Positions 36,662-46,274 of a stretch of 64,000 nucleotides of DNA are shown one piece after another. The translations under genes and the position numbers were made by a program. The notes under the pieces were generated by a model. That model was not told the DNA's origin and made no database searches. It worked only from the letters and a program-made list of their open reading frames with translations. Positions within the stretch are counted from its first letter, which is position 1, and the number at the start of each line of letters is the position of its first letter. The stretch comes from Maribacter polysiphoniae (GTDB lineage Bacteria > Bacteroidota > Bacteroidia > Flavobacteriales > Flavobacteriaceae), in assembly GCF_003148665.1 (NCBI RefSeq), contig NZ_QGGQ01000009.1, forward strand, positions 145,470 to 209,469, in the 5' to 3' direction.

Positions 36662-37981
36662 ATGAAGCATATATTGATCCTATTCTCCTTTTTGGTGCTT
36701 TTCTCCTGCAAAGAGAATACGGCCAACAAGCAAGCAAAAAGCGAGTCCGAAAAACCAAATGGTCCCGCAAAAGTAGAAATACAGAACAAGGACGGTAAAT
36801 ACAGATTACTGGTCAATAACAAGGAATTCTATATTAAAGGTGCAGGATTGGAATTTGGCAATATCGAATCCTTGGCCCAACACAACGGAAATTCTTTCAG
36901 GACATGGCGTACCGAGAACGGTAAAAGACCGGCCTTGGAAGTATTGGATGAAGCCCATACGAATGGCCTCATGGTCACTATGGGTATTGAAGTTGCCAGG
37001 GAACGACATGGTTTTGATTACAATGATTCGATTGCTGTGAAAAATCAGTTTGAGGATATCAAAAAACAAGTACTTGCATTAAAGGACCATCCTGCACTGA
37101 TGATCTGGGGTATAGGTAATGAATTGAATCTCCATTACACCAATCCGAAAGTATGGGATGCCGTGAACGACATTTCCAAAATGATCCATGAAGTGGATCC
37201 CAACCATTTGACCACCACAAGTTTGGCCGGTATTTCCCAAAAGGAAGTCACTTTGATAAAAGAGAAATGTTCCGATCTTGATATCCTTTCGGTTCAGATG
37301 TATGGTGATCTTCCCGATCTACCGAATTTGGTAAAGAAATTCGGTTGGACAGGTCCTTATATGGTAACGGAATGGGGAGCCACCGGTCATTGGGAAGTAC
37401 CCACAACAAAATGGGGAGCCCCTATCGAGGACAACAGCACGGTAAAAGCAGCGAATTACCTAAAACGTTACAAAGGGGGCATCGAAGCCGATTCCCTACA
37501 ATGCATCGGATCTTATGTGTTCTTATGGGGCAACAAACAAGAACGTACCCCTACTTGGTATGGTATTTTTCTTGAGGATGGAAAGGAAACCGAATCTGTT
37601 GACGTAATGCATTATATCTGGAATGGCACTTGGCCAGACAACAGAACCCCGCAAATAGTGTCCTATACCCTAAATGGCAAAACCGCCTTGGAAAGCGTTG
37701 TTCTAAAAGCAAATGAGGTCGCCAATGCCAAGGTCGAGATCAAGGATTTCGAAAATGACGCGATTACCTATAAATGGGAGATTTTACCAGAGAGCACCGA
37801 CCTCAAAGACGGAGGCGATTATGAAGAACGTCCTAAGGCCGTCACTTTGGATAGTATCAAAAATAGCCCAGGAAAACTTTCCTTCAAAGCTCCGGAAAAA
37901 GGACATTATAGGCTATTTATTTATGCCAATGATGGGCAAAACCATTCGGCTACCGCCAATATCCCTTTTATGGTAGACTAA
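36662..37981 (+). CDS. Clan GH-A glycoside hydrolase lipoprotein (GH2-TIM/GH158-like)
   Basis: 439 residues, lipoprotein Cys16 (LVLFSC). A TIM barrel (about 45-310) has acid/base Glu154 in IWGIGNELN and nucleophile Glu237 in MVTEWGATG, the spacing of clan GH-A retaining enzymes. A C-terminal Ig-like beta-sandwich (about 330-439) follows. It has no GH2 N-terminal sugar-binding domain, so a plain GH2 name would mislead. GH158, a beta-1,3-glucanase family with a barrel plus Ig domain found in laminarin loci, is an attractive alternative that I cannot confirm by eye. It follows the MFS gene by 7 bases. Confidence 0.75.
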   Translation: MKHILILFSFLVLFSCKENTANKQAKSESEKPNGPAKVEIQNKDGKYRLLVNNKEFYIKGAGLEFGNIESLAQHNGNSFRTWRTENGKRPALEVLDEAHTNGLMVTMGIEVARERHGFDYNDSIAVKNQFEDIKKQVLALKDHPALMIWGIGNELNLHYTNPKVWDAVNDISKMIHEVDPNHLTTTSLAGISQKEVTLIKEKCSDLDILSVQMYGDLPDLPNLVKKFGWTGPYMVTEWGATGHWEVPTTKWGAPIEDNSTVKAANYLKRYKGGIEADSLQCIGSYVFLWGNKQERTPTWYGIFLEDGKETESVDVMHYIWNGTWPDNRTPQIVSYTLNGKTALESVVLKANEVANAKVEIKDFENDAITYKWEILPESTDLKDGGDYEERPKAVTLDSIKNSPGKLSFKAPEKGHYRLFIYANDGQNHSATANIPFMVD

Positions 37982-38001
37982 CAAACACAATCTTTTGAAT
38001 A

Positions 38002-38048
38002 GGGAAACCACAGTAAAGAATAACACCTTCTATCGGGGTTTCCCCTTT
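38002..38048 (+). terminator. Terminator-like hairpin before the phosphorylase gene
   Basis: GGGAAACC (38002-38009) pairs with GGTTTCCC (38037-38044) around a 27-base loop, followed by CTTTT. Possibly a partial terminator that lowers expression of the last gene relative to the hydrolases. Confidence 0.55.
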
Positions 38049-38074
38049 TATCAAATCAAAACGCAACCCATACC

Positions 38075-41000
38075 ATGACCATCGATCATTTATACATTGG
38101 CAACAGCATATCCGCTATAAAGGAATTGAACGTAAAAGGTGAATTCGTCCAAATCGATAATGAAAGCTTTTATAAAATATCGAATAGCAATGCTATGAGA
38201 CCTTTTTTCATGAGTATCGTTAGCGATTCCAACCATTGGATGTTTTTATCGAGCAATGGGGGGTTGACCGCTGGTCGTAAGAACAGCGATTATGCACTTT
38301 TCCCTTACTATACCGATGATAAGATTACTGAGTTTGCAGAATCAACAGGTAGCAAGACCATCCTTCTCGTAAAATCAAAGGGGAAGACCTTTCTCTGGGA
38401 GCCCTTCTCCGAGAGATATTCCAACATTTATGATATCACTCGAAACCTCTACAAAAACAGTTATGGCAACAAGGTGATTTTTGAGGAAACCAATAATGAC
38501 CTTGGTCTTACTTTTCAATACCAATGGAACTCGAGCAACGAATTCGGTTTTGTAAAAAAATCGAGAATCATTAACCAAACAGACCATAAGGTTGAAGTTT
38601 CCGTACTGGATGGCATTCAGAATATCATGCCATACGGCGTCCCCGAGGACATGCAAAACACACGTAGCAATTTGGTCGATGCCTATAAGAAAAGTGAACT
38701 GGAAACCGATACGGGTTTGGGTATATACGCCTTGAGTGCTATAATCGTTGATAAGGCCGAACCTAGTGAAGCGTTAAAATCGAACATCGCTTGGTCCCTC
38801 GGAATCGATGTTGACACCTATTTACTATCCTCCAAACAACTGGAAGCCTTTAGACGCGGAAAAAACATAACATCCGAAATCAATATCCGGGCAGAGAAAG
38901 GAGCCTATTTCATTAAATCAGACATCTCCCTGAATTCAAAATCGGAAAAAAGTTGGATGATCATTGCCGATGTAAACCAAACCATTTCCGCGATAAACCT
39001 ATTATCGGAAAGGATTCTTAAAGAAGGAGATCTTATTGAATCCATTGAAAAGGATATCAGCAATGGAACAAGGCAATTGATTGATCTTACCATAGCTGCC
39101 GATGGTTTGCAACTCACAGCGGACAGATTGATCAACACAAGGCATTTTGCCAATACCCTTTTCAATATTATGCGTGGTGGGATTTTTGACCATAATTACC
39201 AAATTGAAAAGTCGGATTTTATCCCATACATTGAAAAAGCCAACAGGCAGGTAGCTAAAGAACAGAAAGAATTACTTGATGATTTACCAGGTATTTTTTC
39301 TTTATCCACCGTAAAGGAAATGGCAGCACAAAGTGATGATAGCGACTTTAAAAGACTTTGTTTTGAGTACCTACCCCTAAAATTCAGTAGAAGACATGGT
39401 GACCCGAGTCGCCCTTGGAACAAATTTTCAATCAACACCAAAAGTGAATTGGACGGCTCCAAGATCCTGGATTACCAAGGTAATTGGAGGGATATTTTTC
39501 AAAATTGGGAGGCATTGGCCCACTCCTATCCTGAGTTTATGGAGCATATGATCCATAAATTCCTTAACGCCACCACCTTTGAAGGGTACAACCCCTATCG
39601 TGTAACAAAAGACGGATTTGATTGGGAGGTCATAGAAGAAAACGACCCTTGGTCCTTTATAGGGTACTGGGGCGATCATCAGATCATTTACCTTCTAAAG
39701 TTTTTGGAATTTATAGAAAACCACAACCCGAATAAACTTGCGAGTTATTTTAATCAGGAATTATTCGTTTACGCCAATGTTCCTTATAAAATAAAGAGCT
39801 ATCCCGATACGCTCAAGAATCCCAAAGACACTATTGGGTTCGATGCCCCTTTGGATTTCGAATTGGCAGAAAGAAAAAACAAGTTGGGTGCCGATGGCGC
39901 CTTACTGACTATCGATGATGAAGGTATTTATCATGTGAATCTGATTGAAAAACTACTGGCCACTGTCCTGTCCAAAGTGTCGAATTTCATTCCCGAAGGC
40001 GGAATTTGGTTAAATACACAACGCCCCGAATGGAATGATGCCAATAATGCCCTTGTCGGAAATGGCGTGTCAATGGTCACGCTCTATTATCTAAGGCGTT
40101 TCGTCAAATTCTTCGGAAAGCTGATTGAGGCCTTGCCAGAAGGCGCCCCAATCTCCAAAGAACTCAAATTGTTTTTTGACCAAGTGGTCACAACCCTGGA
40201 AACCCACAAGCATATTCTAGATGGTAAAATTACCGATAGGGACAGAAAACTTGTTCTGGATGGTTTGGGCAATGCAGGTAGCACCTATAGATCTTCGATT
40301 TATGCTAAAGGTTTTTCGAACCAAAAAGAGATGGTTTCCAAAACTGAATTAGCATCTTTCTTGGCGATTGCGGAAAAATTCTTCGACCATACGATTGATG
40401 CGAATCAAAGAGTGGATAAATTATACCATTCATATAATTTAATGACGGTTGTGGATGACAGCGAAATCTCAATTTCCTATTTGAATGAAATGCTCGAAGG
40501 GCAGGTTGCCGTTTTAAGTTCAGGTAAACTAAGTCCAAAAGCGGCCTTGGAACTATTGGATGCGTTAAAGCAGAGTGCTTTATACCGGGCAGACCAGAAC
40601 AGTTACATACTCTACCCCAATAAGGAATTAAAACGATTTAAGGACAAAAACAACATCCCCAAGGATTTTATTGCCAAATCACAACTTGCACAGCAGCTTT
40701 TAAAGGACGGCAACACCCAAATCATTGAAAAGGATATCTTGGGGCACTATCATTTCAATGGTAATTTCAATAATGCCAATAGTCTTGAAAAAGCCTTGTC
40801 CCAGTTAACGATTGACGCCTATGGATCGCTTGTGGAAAAGGATACGGATTTGCTTTTAGAGGCTTTTGAGAATGTCTTTGACCATAAATCGTTCACAGGA
40901 AGATCTGGAACATTTTTTGGCTACGAAGGTTTAGGTTCTATATATTGGCATATGGTTTCCAAGCTGTTGTTGGCGGTCCAGGAAAATTGTCTTACCGCCA

Positions 41001-41536
41001 TCAATACCAATGAAAGCGATAATGTCATTCTTCGATTGAAAGCGCACTATCAAGAAATTTTCGAAGGTATCGGAGTACACAAATCCCCGGAATTGTACGG
41101 GGCATTCCCCACAGACCCCTACTCCCACACCCCTGCAGGCAAAGGTGCCCAACAACCTGGAATGACTGGACAGGTCAAAGAGGATATTTTAAGTAGGTTT
41201 GGTGAACTGGGTGTTTTTGTTGTAAAAGGGAAGCTACAGTTTAATCCAAAACTATTGCGAAAAGAAGAATTTCTAAACACCGACGAGGTTTTCAGGTATG
41301 TTACCGTTGATGGCGAACCCAAGGAAATATCCTTAACAGCCAATTCATTGTGCTTTAGCTATTGCCAAATACCAATTGTATATAAACGTATGGACAAGAA
41401 AGGATTGGTCGTTTTATTTAAGGATGGGACTTCGAAAAATTACAATGACCTGTATTTGGATAAGGATTTAAGTCGCAAGGTTTTTAAACGGGAGGGTACG
41501 ATTGAACAAATCATCGTGCATATTCCAAAGGAATGA
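38075..41536 (+). CDS. GH149-like beta-1,3-oligoglucan phosphorylase
   Basis: 1153 residues with no signal peptide, so cytoplasmic. The size, the N-terminal beta-sandwich with VKGEFVQIDNESFYKISN and MFLSSNGGLTAGRKNSDYA, and the later PWSFIGYWGDHQIIYLLKF and RPEWNDANNALVGNGVSM stretches match what I recall of GH149, a family related to GH94 phosphorylases with an alpha-barrel catalytic domain. GH149 enzymes split beta-1,3-glucan chains with phosphate, releasing glucose-1-phosphate. The call is supported by the laminarin-type neighbours. GH94 or GH161 are alternatives. The stop lies 5 bases from the convergent nadB stop, with no terminator visible between. Confidence 0.75.
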   Translation: MTIDHLYIGNSISAIKELNVKGEFVQIDNESFYKISNSNAMRPFFMSIVSDSNHWMFLSSNGGLTAGRKNSDYALFPYYTDDKITEFAESTGSKTILLVKSKGKTFLWEPFSERYSNIYDITRNLYKNSYGNKVIFEETNNDLGLTFQYQWNSSNEFGFVKKSRIINQTDHKVEVSVLDGIQNIMPYGVPEDMQNTRSNLVDAYKKSELETDTGLGIYALSAIIVDKAEPSEALKSNIAWSLGIDVDTYLLSSKQLEAFRRGKNITSEINIRAEKGAYFIKSDISLNSKSEKSWMIIADVNQTISAINLLSERILKEGDLIESIEKDISNGTRQLIDLTIAADGLQLTADRLINTRHFANTLFNIMRGGIFDHNYQIEKSDFIPYIEKANRQVAKEQKELLDDLPGIFSLSTVKEMAAQSDDSDFKRLCFEYLPLKFSRRHGDPSRPWNKFSINTKSELDGSKILDYQGNWRDIFQNWEALAHSYPEFMEHMIHKFLNATTFEGYNPYRVTKDGFDWEVIEENDPWSFIGYWGDHQIIYLLKFLEFIENHNPNKLASYFNQELFVYANVPYKIKSYPDTLKNPKDTIGFDAPLDFELAERKNKLGADGALLTIDDEGIYHVNLIEKLLATVLSKVSNFIPEGGIWLNTQRPEWNDANNALVGNGVSMVTLYYLRRFVKFFGKLIEALPEGAPISKELKLFFDQVVTTLETHKHILDGKITDRDRKLVLDGLGNAGSTYRSSIYAKGFSNQKEMVSKTELASFLAIAEKFFDHTIDANQRVDKLYHSYNLMTVVDDSEISISYLNEMLEGQVAVLSSGKLSPKAALELLDALKQSALYRADQNSYILYPNKELKRFKDKNNIPKDFIAKSQLAQQLLKDGNTQIIEKDILGHYHFNGNFNNANSLEKALSQLTIDAYGSLVEKDTDLLLEAFENVFDHKSFTGRSGTFFGYEGLGSIYWHMVSKLLLAVQENCLTAINTNESDNVILRLKAHYQEIFEGIGVHKSPELYGAFPTDPYSHTPAGKGAQQPGMTGQVKEDILSRFGELGVFVVKGKLQFNPKLLRKEEFLNTDEVFRYVTVDGEPKEISLTANSLCFSYCQIPIVYKRMDKKGLVVLFKDGTSKNYNDLYLDKDLSRKVFKREGTIEQIIVHIPKE

Positions 41537-41541
41537 GCATA

Positions 41542-43107
41542 TCATTTCCCTTCTTTCTGATAATCCTTATTGAAATACCCGCCCCTATTTTCTTTTTGTT
41601 CGAGGGATTGACTGATGATCACATGGGCAACGTTAACCATATTCCTTAGTTCACAAAGCGTTGTGGTGATTTTGGATTCCTTATACAATTCCTCTACTTC
41701 CCGATATATCAAATCCAAACGGGCAATGGCCTTATGCAATCTTTTATTGCTACGTACAATTCCGACATAGTTACGCATTAATGCCTGCAATTCCTTCAAA
41801 TTGTGTTGGATCAAAACATGCTCCTTGGGTATGCTCGTTCCCTCATCATTCCAATCGGGAATATTCAAGGGTCTTGAATCCAAGGTATCCACACTTAGAT
41901 ATTTAAAAATGTTATGGGCATAGACCAAGGCTTCCAAAAGCGAATTGGATGCCAATCTATTGGCCCCATGCAATCCGGTTCTTGAACATTCCCCACAAGC
42001 GAATAAATTATCTATGGATGTCTTTCCTTGTTTATCAACTACAATTCCGCCACACAGGTAATGGGAAGCCGGAACGACCGGAATCCAATCCTTCTCGACA
42101 TCAATATGGTATTCCAGACATTTATCATAGATATTGGGGAAATGCTTTTTGAATGCGACCATGTCTAGATGGGTACAATCAAGAAAAACGTGTGTATCCC
42201 CACTTTTCTTCAATTCATTATCGATACATTGGGAAACAATATCCCTTGAAGCCAACTCTGCCCTATCATCATAATCAGGCATAAACCGATATCCGGCCTT
42301 ATTACGCAGGTAAGCCCCAAATCCCCGAACAGCCTCAGAAATCAAAAAATAAGACCCTCCTTCCGGGTTATATAATGCCGTAGGGTGAAATTGAATGAAT
42401 TCCATATCCTTTATCAAGGCTTTTGCCCTATAGGCCATGGCAATACCGTCACCTGTTGCAATGATAGGATTGGTCGTATGCCCATACACCCGGCCAATAC
42501 CTCCAGAGGCCAATAAGGTATGGTCTGCCTTTATCGTAAGTATTTCCCCGTTTTTTTGGTTCAACACATAAGCCCCATAACAAGAAATACCATTGGCACT
42601 TTGTCTTTCCAACTGGTGATCGGTAATTAGATTAATGGCGAAATGGTGCGCCAAAAGTTCAATATTCGGTAATTGATGTACGCGTTGTAAAAGGGCCCGT
42701 TCAACTTCGTAACCCGTAACATCCTTATGATGTACAACCCGATATTCTGAATGTCCACCTTCCTTGCCCAAATCAAAATCACCTTCCGAATTCAAGTCAA
42801 AATTGGCTTCCCATGCAATCAGTTCCTTAAGTCGTTTTGGTCCTTCCTTAACGACCATTTCCACCACATCCTTATCGCAAAGTCCATCACCCGCAACCAA
42901 GGTGTCGTGAATATGTTTTTGAAAGGAATCCTCTTCCATATCCAATACCACGGCAATCCCACCCTGGGCGTACTTGGTGTTCGATTCATCCTCATCGCCC
43001 TTAGTAACAATGATGATATTCCTTTCTGGGTGTTTTTCGGCCATTTTAACCGCGAAGGTAAGGCCGGCAACCCCGGAGCCAATAACTAAATAATTTGTTT
43101 TAACCAT
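41542..43107 (-). CDS. nadB: L-aspartate oxidase
   Basis: 521 residues; oxidises L-aspartate to iminoaspartate, the first step of de novo NAD synthesis. An FAD-binding GSGVAGL lies at the N-terminus, then the TKYAQGGIAVV segment that distinguishes NadB from succinate dehydrogenase flavoproteins, EFIQFHPTAL, the HYLCGGIVVD flavin site and GANRLASNSLLEALVY. Length is normal. nadA is 4 bases upstream on the same strand, so the product passes straight to quinolinate synthase. Confidence 0.96.
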   Translation of the reverse strand: MVKTNYLVIGSGVAGLTFAVKMAEKHPERNIIIVTKGDEDESNTKYAQGGIAVVLDMEEDSFQKHIHDTLVAGDGLCDKDVVEMVVKEGPKRLKELIAWEANFDLNSEGDFDLGKEGGHSEYRVVHHKDVTGYEVERALLQRVHQLPNIELLAHHFAINLITDHQLERQSANGISCYGAYVLNQKNGEILTIKADHTLLASGGIGRVYGHTTNPIIATGDGIAMAYRAKALIKDMEFIQFHPTALYNPEGGSYFLISEAVRGFGAYLRNKAGYRFMPDYDDRAELASRDIVSQCIDNELKKSGDTHVFLDCTHLDMVAFKKHFPNIYDKCLEYHIDVEKDWIPVVPASHYLCGGIVVDKQGKTSIDNLFACGECSRTGLHGANRLASNSLLEALVYAHNIFKYLSVDTLDSRPLNIPDWNDEGTSIPKEHVLIQHNLKELQALMRNYVGIVRSNKRLHKAIARLDLIYREVEELYKESKITTTLCELRNMVNVAHVIISQSLEQKENRGGYFNKDYQKEGK

Positions 43108-43111
43108 AATC

Positions 43112-44038
43112 TTAGGAAAGGTCCAACATTCGTTGAATAGGTATCAATGCTTTCTCCATTGTTTCTTTTGGGACACTTACCTCTGGTGTTTCGTTAAGCA
43201 AACAATCGTGAAGTTTTTGAAGGGTATTTACTTTCATATAGGCACATTCACTACAGGCGCAGGTATTGTCCTCTTGTGTGGGTGCCGGAATCAATTCTGC
43301 CTCAGGAACCTCCTGTTTCATTTTATGTAAGATACCAACCTCTGTGGCAACAATGAATTTGTTCTTGGGATGCTCTTTGACGAAATTTATCATTCCTGCC
43401 GTTGAACCAATATAGTTGGCCGTTTTTAAAATATGATCTTCGGATTCTGGATGGGCAATGATCAATGCATCTGGATGTTTTTTGAATATCTCCAACAATT
43501 TATCCAAACTGAAAGCCTCGTGTACTACGCAGCTACCATCCCAAAGGACCATATCCCTACCTGTCTCTTTCTGTATATATTTACCTAAATTTTTGTCCGG
43601 CGCGAAAATAATGGGTTGATCCTTAGGCAATGATTCCACGATCTTCAAGGCATTTGAGGAAGTGCATACGATATCGGTCAAGGCCTTGACTTCCGCAGAG
43701 CAATTCACATAGGTGATAACGGTATGTCCCGGATGTGCCTTGATGAATTCCCCAAACTGCTCGGGCGGACAAGAGTCTGCCAAGGAACACCCTGCATTGA
43801 GGTCGGGCAGTAGTACCTTCTTTTCGGGATTCAGGATTTTTGCGGTTTCTGCCATAAAATGGACACCGGCAAATACGATGACATCTGCATCGGTTTCAGC
43901 CGCTTTCTGCGACAAACCTAGGCTATCACCCACATAATCAGCGATATCCTGAATTTCAGGATATTGGTAATAATGCGCCAATATAACCGCATTCTTTTCT
44001 TTCTTGAGTTTTTCGATTTCTTCCTTAAGGTTCATCAC
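43112..44038 (-). CDS. nadA: Quinolinate synthase
   Basis: 308 residues; condenses iminoaspartate with dihydroxyacetone phosphate to quinolinate using a [4Fe-4S] cluster. Characteristic parts are [20 protein letters not shown] at the N-terminus, [12 protein letters not shown] (first cluster Cys), [20 protein letters not shown] (second) and [14 protein letters not shown] (third). The triplicated NadA fold and normal length are kept. First gene of the nadA-nadB operon, with a -7 box TAAATTTG 19 bases upstream. Confidence 0.97.
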   Translation of the reverse strand: MMNLKEEIEKLKKEKNAVILAHYYQYPEIQDIADYVGDSLGLSQKAAETDADVIVFAGVHFMAETAKILNPEKKVLLPDLNAGCSLADSCPPEQFGEFIKAHPGHTVITYVNCSAEVKALTDIVCTSSNALKIVESLPKDQPIIFAPDKNLGKYIQKETGRDMVLWDGSCVVHEAFSLDKLLEIFKKHPDALIIAHPESEDHILKTANYIGSTAGMINFVKEHPKNKFIVATEVGILHKMKQEVPEAELIPAPTQEDNTCACSECAYMKVNTLQKLHDCLLNETPEVSVPKETMEKALIPIQRMLDLS

Positions 44039-44056
44039 AAGACTTTAAAATACCCA

Positions 44057-44064
44057 CAAATTTA
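44057..44064 (-). promoter_or_regulatory. -7 promoter box TAAATTTG of nadAB
   Basis: Exact TAnnTTTG match on the minus strand, 19 bases before the nadA start. Confidence 0.65.
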
Positions 44065-44135
44065 AGTCAATCTGCCCTATAAAAAAATAACATCGATCAT
44101 TCTTTATCCCAATTGTACTTCCGCATACCAAACAA

Positions 44136-44161
44136 AAAAAGGGGCTTTAAGGCCCCTTTTT
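44136..44161 (-). terminator. Terminator after rny
   Basis: AAAAAGGGGC/GCCCCTTTTT stem of 10 bp with a 6-base loop. It reads as a Rho-independent terminator on the minus strand. Confidence 0.85.
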
Positions 44162-44184
44162 AATTCTATATGTACTTCATTACG

Positions 44185-45753
44185 TTATTTCGCGACGTTT
44201 ACGGATCGGGTTTCCCGAATCACTGTAACCTTTACTTGACCGGGATAAGTCATATCGGTCTGTATCTTTTGGGATATTTCAAAGGACAATTGTGCCGCCT
44301 TATCATCGCTCACCTTCTCACTTTCGACAATTACCCGAAGTTCCCTACCGGCTTGTATCGCATAGGCTTTTTGAACGCCGTTGAATGCAAAGGCAATTTC
44401 TTCCAAGTCTTTAAGACGTTGAATATACGAATCCAATACTTGGCGTCTCGCACCCGGTCTCGCACCACTAATGGCATCACAAACCTGAATGATGGGAGAA
44501 ATCAATGTCTTCATCTCAATTTCATCGTGGTGGGCTCCAATGGCATTGCATACGTCTGGTTTTTCACCATACTTCTCTGCCCATTGCATACCTAATATAG
44601 CATGTGGTGTTTCTACCTCAGCCTCGGTATTCGGAACCTTACCTATATCGTGAAGAAGTCCGGCCCGTTTCGCCAATTTAGGATTCAATCCTAATTCTGC
44701 CGCCATTACCCCACAAAGTTTTGCAACCTCCCTGGAGTGTTGCAGAAGGTTTTGGCCATATGAAGAACGGTATTTCATTCTACCAACCGCTTTGATCAAT
44801 TCGGGATGTAATCCATGGATACCCAAATCGATAACGGTTCGTTTACCTATTTCTACGATTTCTTGCTCAATTTGTTTTTCGGTCTTACGTACGATTTCCT
44901 CAATACGTGCCGGATGGATTCTTCCATCTGTCACCAATTTGTGCAACGACAATCGCGCTATTTCCCTTCGAACGGAATCAAAACAAGAAAGAATAATGGC
45001 TTCCGGTGTATCATCGACAATGATCTCTACCCCAGTTGCTGCCTCAATGGCTCGGATATTCCTACCCTCACGGCCAATGATCCGTCCTTTAACATCATCG
45101 GATTCCAAGTTAAAAACAGAAACACAATTTTCTACCGCTTCCTCGGTTCCGATTCTTTGAATGGTATTAATGACTATTTTTCTTGCCTCCTGTTGTGCCG
45201 TTAGCTTAGCCTCTTCCAGCGTAGTCTGCAAGTAAACCATGGCATCGGTTTTGGCGGTCTCTTTCAAGGACTCCATTAACTGGCTTTTAGCCTCCTCGGC
45301 AGACAGTCCGGAAATAACTTCCAATTGTTGCACCTGATTGTTATGCAGTTTCTCCAATTCAGCTTGTTTCTTTTCGAAGAACTCCTCTTTATGCAAGACA
45401 TCCTTGATCTTACGGTCAAGTTGCTCATTGAGTTTTTTGCTCTTCGCCAGCTCATTGCTTACTTGGGATTCCTTGTCCCTTGTCCGTTTTTCTGCCTCGG
45501 CGATTTTCTTATCCTTATTGATAATCACTTTCTCGTGCTCGGCCTTTAGTTCCAAGAACTTTTCCTTGGCCTGGAAAATTTTGTCTTTCTTTACGTTCTC
45601 CCCTTCAATATTTGCTTCCTTAAGGATTGTGCTGGCCTCCTTTTTTGCATTGGCGACGGTCTTTGAAGCTTTTCCTTTTTCTAAGATCTTCGCGACAACG
45701 AATCCGATAATAAGACCCGCTAATCCGACTAATATAAGTGTGGTACTGTCCAT
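44185..45753 (-). CDS. rny: Ribonuclease Y
   Basis: 522 residues from the ATG at 45753 (MDSTTLILV), which puts the transmembrane anchor ([19 protein letters not shown]) at the very N-terminus as in other RNase Y proteins; the longer frame from 45804 runs into the region upstream. A long coiled coil (about 30-200) is followed by a KH domain with [19 protein letters not shown] (about 215-280), and an HD domain with [12 protein letters not shown] (about 340-430). It is a membrane-anchored endoribonuclease that starts mRNA decay. It lies downstream of zapA and the candidate 6S-like RNA. Confidence 0.95.
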   Translation of the reverse strand: MDSTTLILVGLAGLIIGFVVAKILEKGKASKTVANAKKEASTILKEANIEGENVKKDKIFQAKEKFLELKAEHEKVIINKDKKIAEAEKRTRDKESQVSNELAKSKKLNEQLDRKIKDVLHKEEFFEKKQAELEKLHNNQVQQLEVISGLSAEEAKSQLMESLKETAKTDAMVYLQTTLEEAKLTAQQEARKIVINTIQRIGTEEAVENCVSVFNLESDDVKGRIIGREGRNIRAIEAATGVEIIVDDTPEAIILSCFDSVRREIARLSLHKLVTDGRIHPARIEEIVRKTEKQIEQEIVEIGKRTVIDLGIHGLHPELIKAVGRMKYRSSYGQNLLQHSREVAKLCGVMAAELGLNPKLAKRAGLLHDIGKVPNTEAEVETPHAILGMQWAEKYGEKPDVCNAIGAHHDEIEMKTLISPIIQVCDAISGARPGARRQVLDSYIQRLKDLEEIAFAFNGVQKAYAIQAGRELRVIVESEKVSDDKAAQLSFEISQKIQTDMTYPGQVKVTVIRETRSVNVAK

Positions 45754-45771
45754 AGTTTCAAATTTTAATAT

Positions 45772-45940
45772 AAAAAAAACCCACATTGGGGAAGTTTTGT
45801 ACAAACTCCAGAAAACAGGTTTAGGGCTAACAGACTGATCAAGGATCCTTATACGGGTAAGGCCTGCTTTTACAATCTAAACTCACCCTTTTTAAACAAA
45901 TTAATGTTGAGTTTGTCAAAAGATAATACCAATGTGGGCA
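45772..45940 (-). ncRNA. Candidate 6S-like RNA (rod-shaped structured RNA between zapA and rny)
   Basis: The minus-strand RNA can fold into a long rod. A terminal 10-bp stem CCCACATTGG (45938-45929) pairs with CCAATGTGGG (45789-45780). An internal loop follows, then an 8-bp stem ACAAACTC (45916-45909) with GAGTTTGT (45808-45801), then weaker GTTTA/TAAAC and GGG/CCC pairs. The apex is a CCTTA/TAAGG hairpin (45862-45847). A run of eight Ts follows the terminal stem, as in an intrinsic terminator. Length (about 165 nt), open central region and position next to zapA (as in the E. coli zapA-ssrS arrangement) suggest 6S RNA, which binds RNA polymerase. No covariance model was run. Confidence 0.62.
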
Positions 45941-45965
45941 GTAACTTAATGTTATTTAAAAGAAC

Positions 45966-46262
45966 TTATTTTATACCAAGCTTTGAGTTCACCAATTCGT
46001 TTAATGCCTTTAACCGTTCAGTGGCCTCTTGGTTTCCTTCTGATTGATCTATACCGCGTTGTTCAATTTTAGAGGCAAATTGCAGTGCGCACATGGCGAG
46101 CACGTCTTGTTTGTCCCTAACGGCATAGTTCTGTTCAAATTTTTTAGCCAATTGCTCAATATTCTTTGCTGCCTTCCTCAACCCTTCCTCTTGGCTAGGG
46201 TCGATAGTCAAAGGGTAAACCCTATCTGCTATGGAAAGTTTAATTTTGAGCCTTTCTGACAT
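45966..46262 (-). CDS. zapA: Cell division protein ZapA
   Basis: 98 residues. The N-terminal ZapA head (LKIKLSIADRVYPLTIDPSQEEGLRKAAKNI, read as two stretches) is followed by a C-terminal helix for coiled-coil dimerisation. The VLAMCALQFASKIEQ region is typical of Bacteroidota ZapA. It bundles FtsZ filaments at midcell. Preceded by 12 bases by a coiled-coil gene of the same length and followed by the candidate 6S-like RNA. Confidence 0.9.
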   Translation of the reverse strand: MSERLKIKLSIADRVYPLTIDPSQEEGLRKAAKNIEQLAKKFEQNYAVRDKQDVLAMCALQFASKIEQRGIDQSEGNQEATERLKALNELVNSKLGIK

Positions 46263-46274
46263 CTAATTTAAAAC

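Noticed and set aside
44170..45838. Plus-strand open frames opposite rny (141, 122, 129 and 166 codons)
   Set aside because: They are shadows of the conserved RNase Y coding sequence, with low-complexity products and no family resemblance.
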